From positions 716,894-780,893 of the forward strand of contig NZ_LR594487.1 of the NCBI RefSeq assembly GCF_901686465.1: DNA of 64,000 nt. The letters are read 5' to 3'. The translations under genes and the position numbers were made by a program. A model generated the notes under the pieces. It was not told the origin of the DNA and ran no database searches. It saw only the letters and a program-made list of their open reading frames with translations. Positions 62,739 through 64,000 of the stretch are shown here, in pieces. The stretch comes from Halorubrum sp. DM2 (GTDB lineage: Archaea > Halobacteriota > Halobacteria > Halobacteriales > Haloferacaceae). Position 1 is the stretch's first letter. Every line of letters begins with the position of its first letter.

Positions 62739-64000
62739 ACGTCGTCGTCGGCCATCGCTTCCGCGGTTATCCCCCCGCTGATGAGACACATCGGGACGCC
62801 GATTCCCGGCGTCGTCGTCGACCCCGTGAAGTAGAGCCCGTCGAGCGCGTCGGAGACGTGCGGCGGGCGCAAAAGCGAGGTCTGGGTGAGCGTGTGCGCC
62901 AGTCCGAGCGCGCTGCCCGCGTAGCTGTTGTACCGGTCCGCGAAGTCGTCGACCGAGAACGTCTCCTCGACGACGATCCGGCCCCGGAGGTCGGTGTCGG
63001 TGTTCGCCGCGATGTCGTCGATCACGAGGTCGCGGTAGCGGTTGCGGATCTCCGGGGTGTCGGCGAGTCCGGGCGCGATCGGCACCAGCGCGAAGAGGTT
63101 GCTGTGGCCCTCCGGCGCGACCGTGTCGTCGGTCTTCGAGGGGACACAGAGGTAGTAGGCGGGGTCGTCGGGCCACTCGGGGTCGTCGAAGATCTGCGCG
63201 AAGTGCTCGTCCCAGTCGGTCGGGAGGACGAGCGTGTGGTGTTCGAGGTTCGGCACGTCACCCTCGACGCCGAGGTACAGCAGGAACGCGGAGGGGGCGT
63301 ACGTCCGCGACTCCCAGTACTCCTCGGTGTACTGCCGCTTCCGCTCCGGGAGCAGTTCCTGTTCGGTGTGCGCGTAGTCGGCGTCGGAGACGACGCGGTC
63401 CGCGAGGTAGCGCTCGCCGCCGACCGTGTCGACCGCGAACGCGCCGTAGCGTCCCTCGATGCCGGTCACCTCGGCGTCGGTGACGAACTCGACGCCGAGG
63501 TCCTCCGCGAGTTCGACGATGCCGTCGACGACCGCGCCGATCCCGCCCTCGGGGTAGTAGACGCCCATGTTGTAGTCGACGTGGCTCATCAGGTTGTACA
63601 GCGCCGGCGTGTTCGTGGGCGAGCCGCCGAGGAACACGAGCGTGTACTGCATCAGCTGCTGGAGCTTCGGGTGGTCGAAGTAGTCCTCGACGTGTCCCTG
63701 CATCTTGCCGAGCAGCGAGAGGCCCCACGAGTAGCGCAACACGTCGCGGTCGACGTAGTCGCGCAGCCGGGGACGGTCCTCGTACACGAAGTGTTCCATC
63801 CCGATCTCGTAGGTGCGCTGGGACTCCTCGAGGTACGCGTCGAACGCCTCGCCCGCGCCCGGCTCGTACGCCTCGAAGATCTCCCTGTTTTTCTCGCGGT
63901 CCGGCAGCACGTCGACCTGATCGCCGTCCTTCCAGAACACCCGGTAGTGGGGGTCGAGCCGCTCCAGCTCGTAGAACTCGTCGGGCGTCCGGCCGAAGTG
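62735..64000 (-). CDS. crtD: Carotenoid 3,4-desaturase (CrtD/CrtI family), N-terminus outside window
   Basis: The visible 421 residues belong to phytoene-desaturase-type flavoproteins: LDPHYRVFWKDGDQVDVLPD, GGSPTNTPALYNLMSHVDYN, VYYPEGGIGAVVDGIVELAE and the C-terminal LYFTGSTTTPGIGVPMCLIS. The N-terminal FAD-binding GxGxxG lies beyond the edge. Position directly before lyeJ and cruF identifies the desaturase that acts with them in bacterioruberin synthesis. The operon is tightly coupled by 4-bp overlaps. Confidence 0.9.
   Translation of the reverse strand, partial: HFGRTPDEFYELERLDPHYRVFWKDGDQVDVLPDREKNREIFEAYEPGAGEAFDAYLEESQRTYEIGMEHFVYEDRPRLRDYVDRDVLRYSWGLSLLGKMQGHVEDYFDHPKLQQLMQYTLVFLGGSPTNTPALYNLMSHVDYNMGVYYPEGGIGAVVDGIVELAEDLGVEFVTDAEVTGIEGRYGAFAVDTVGGERYLADRVVSDADYAHTEQELLPERKRQYTEEYWESRTYAPSAFLLYLGVEGDVPNLEHHTLVLPTDWDEHFAQIFDDPEWPDDPAYYLCVPSKTDDTVAPEGHSNLFALVPIAPGLADTPEIRNRYRDLVIDDIAANTDTDLRGRIVVEETFSVDDFADRYNSYAGSALGLAHTLTQTSLLRPPHVSDALDGLYFTGSTTTPGIGVPMCLISGGITAEAMADDDV

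Overview
The window looks like chromosomal DNA from a halophilic archaeon (class Halobacteria), most likely Halorubrum or a close relative. Proteins are acidic and rich in Asp and Glu, third codon positions are strongly G/C, many genes start with GTG, and many short leaders carry archaeal TATA boxes. Marker genes fit: a bacterioruberin operon, an MC1 chromatin protein, a DacZ-type diadenylate cyclase, type II GAPDH, F420 genes and an archaeal S2P protease. The genus is inference.

Layout. 1-1277: photolyase fragment. 1522-9036: a sulfur cluster holding a regulator, TauE/SafE exporter, PiT-family anion permease, two half-size YeeE/YedE transporters, a rhodanese-metallo-beta-lactamase fusion, TusA and a DsrE-like protein. 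9037-9396: an IS200/IS605-type scar next to a gene fragment. 9811-12666: a large sensor kinase containing a striking run of palindromes. 12784-24715: housekeeping genes (thiosulfate sulfurtransferase, Usp, an ornithine-metabolism enzyme, S2P, chemotaxis transducer, F420 genes, Tsr3). 24808-43250: metabolic genes (peroxiredoxin, Zn/Cd ATPase, GAPDH, aminopeptidase, CoA-transferase, isocitrate lyase, ThiL) separated by four copies of one modular, hairpin-rich repeat. An MC1 gene here is split by a 252-bp IS-derived element. 43251-53199: thiolase, iPGM, aldolase, regulator, transporter, hydrolase and RNA-binding genes. 53308-57161: tRNA-Arg followed by an AT-rich accessory patch of unknown genes and gene remnants. 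57230-64000: MoaA, RNase Z-like hydrolase, Usp, DacZ and the cruF-lyeJ-crtD carotenoid operon, which runs off the window end.

How genes work together. The sulfur genes pair uptake or export (PiT, YeeE halves, TauE) with sulfane-sulfur chemistry (rhodanese-MBL, TusA, DsrE, and TssA nearby). Their promoters share a candidate motif. CofE and the Mer-like reductase share F420. Thiolase, isocitrate lyase and the CoA-transferase fit acetyl-CoA and C2/C5 acid metabolism.

The most unusual signals are at the DNA or RNA level. (1) A four-copy intergenic repeat has conserved boxes separated by hairpins whose stems differ between copies yet stay complementary, and in one copy its core is inverted. (2) Four consecutive 7+3+7 palindromes with about 22-bp periodicity lie inside the ATPase domain of the histidine kinase gene. 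(3) A chain of overlapping small ORFs forms a roughly 600-nt leader before isocitrate lyase. (4) An IS605-derived element has inserted in the MC1 gene.
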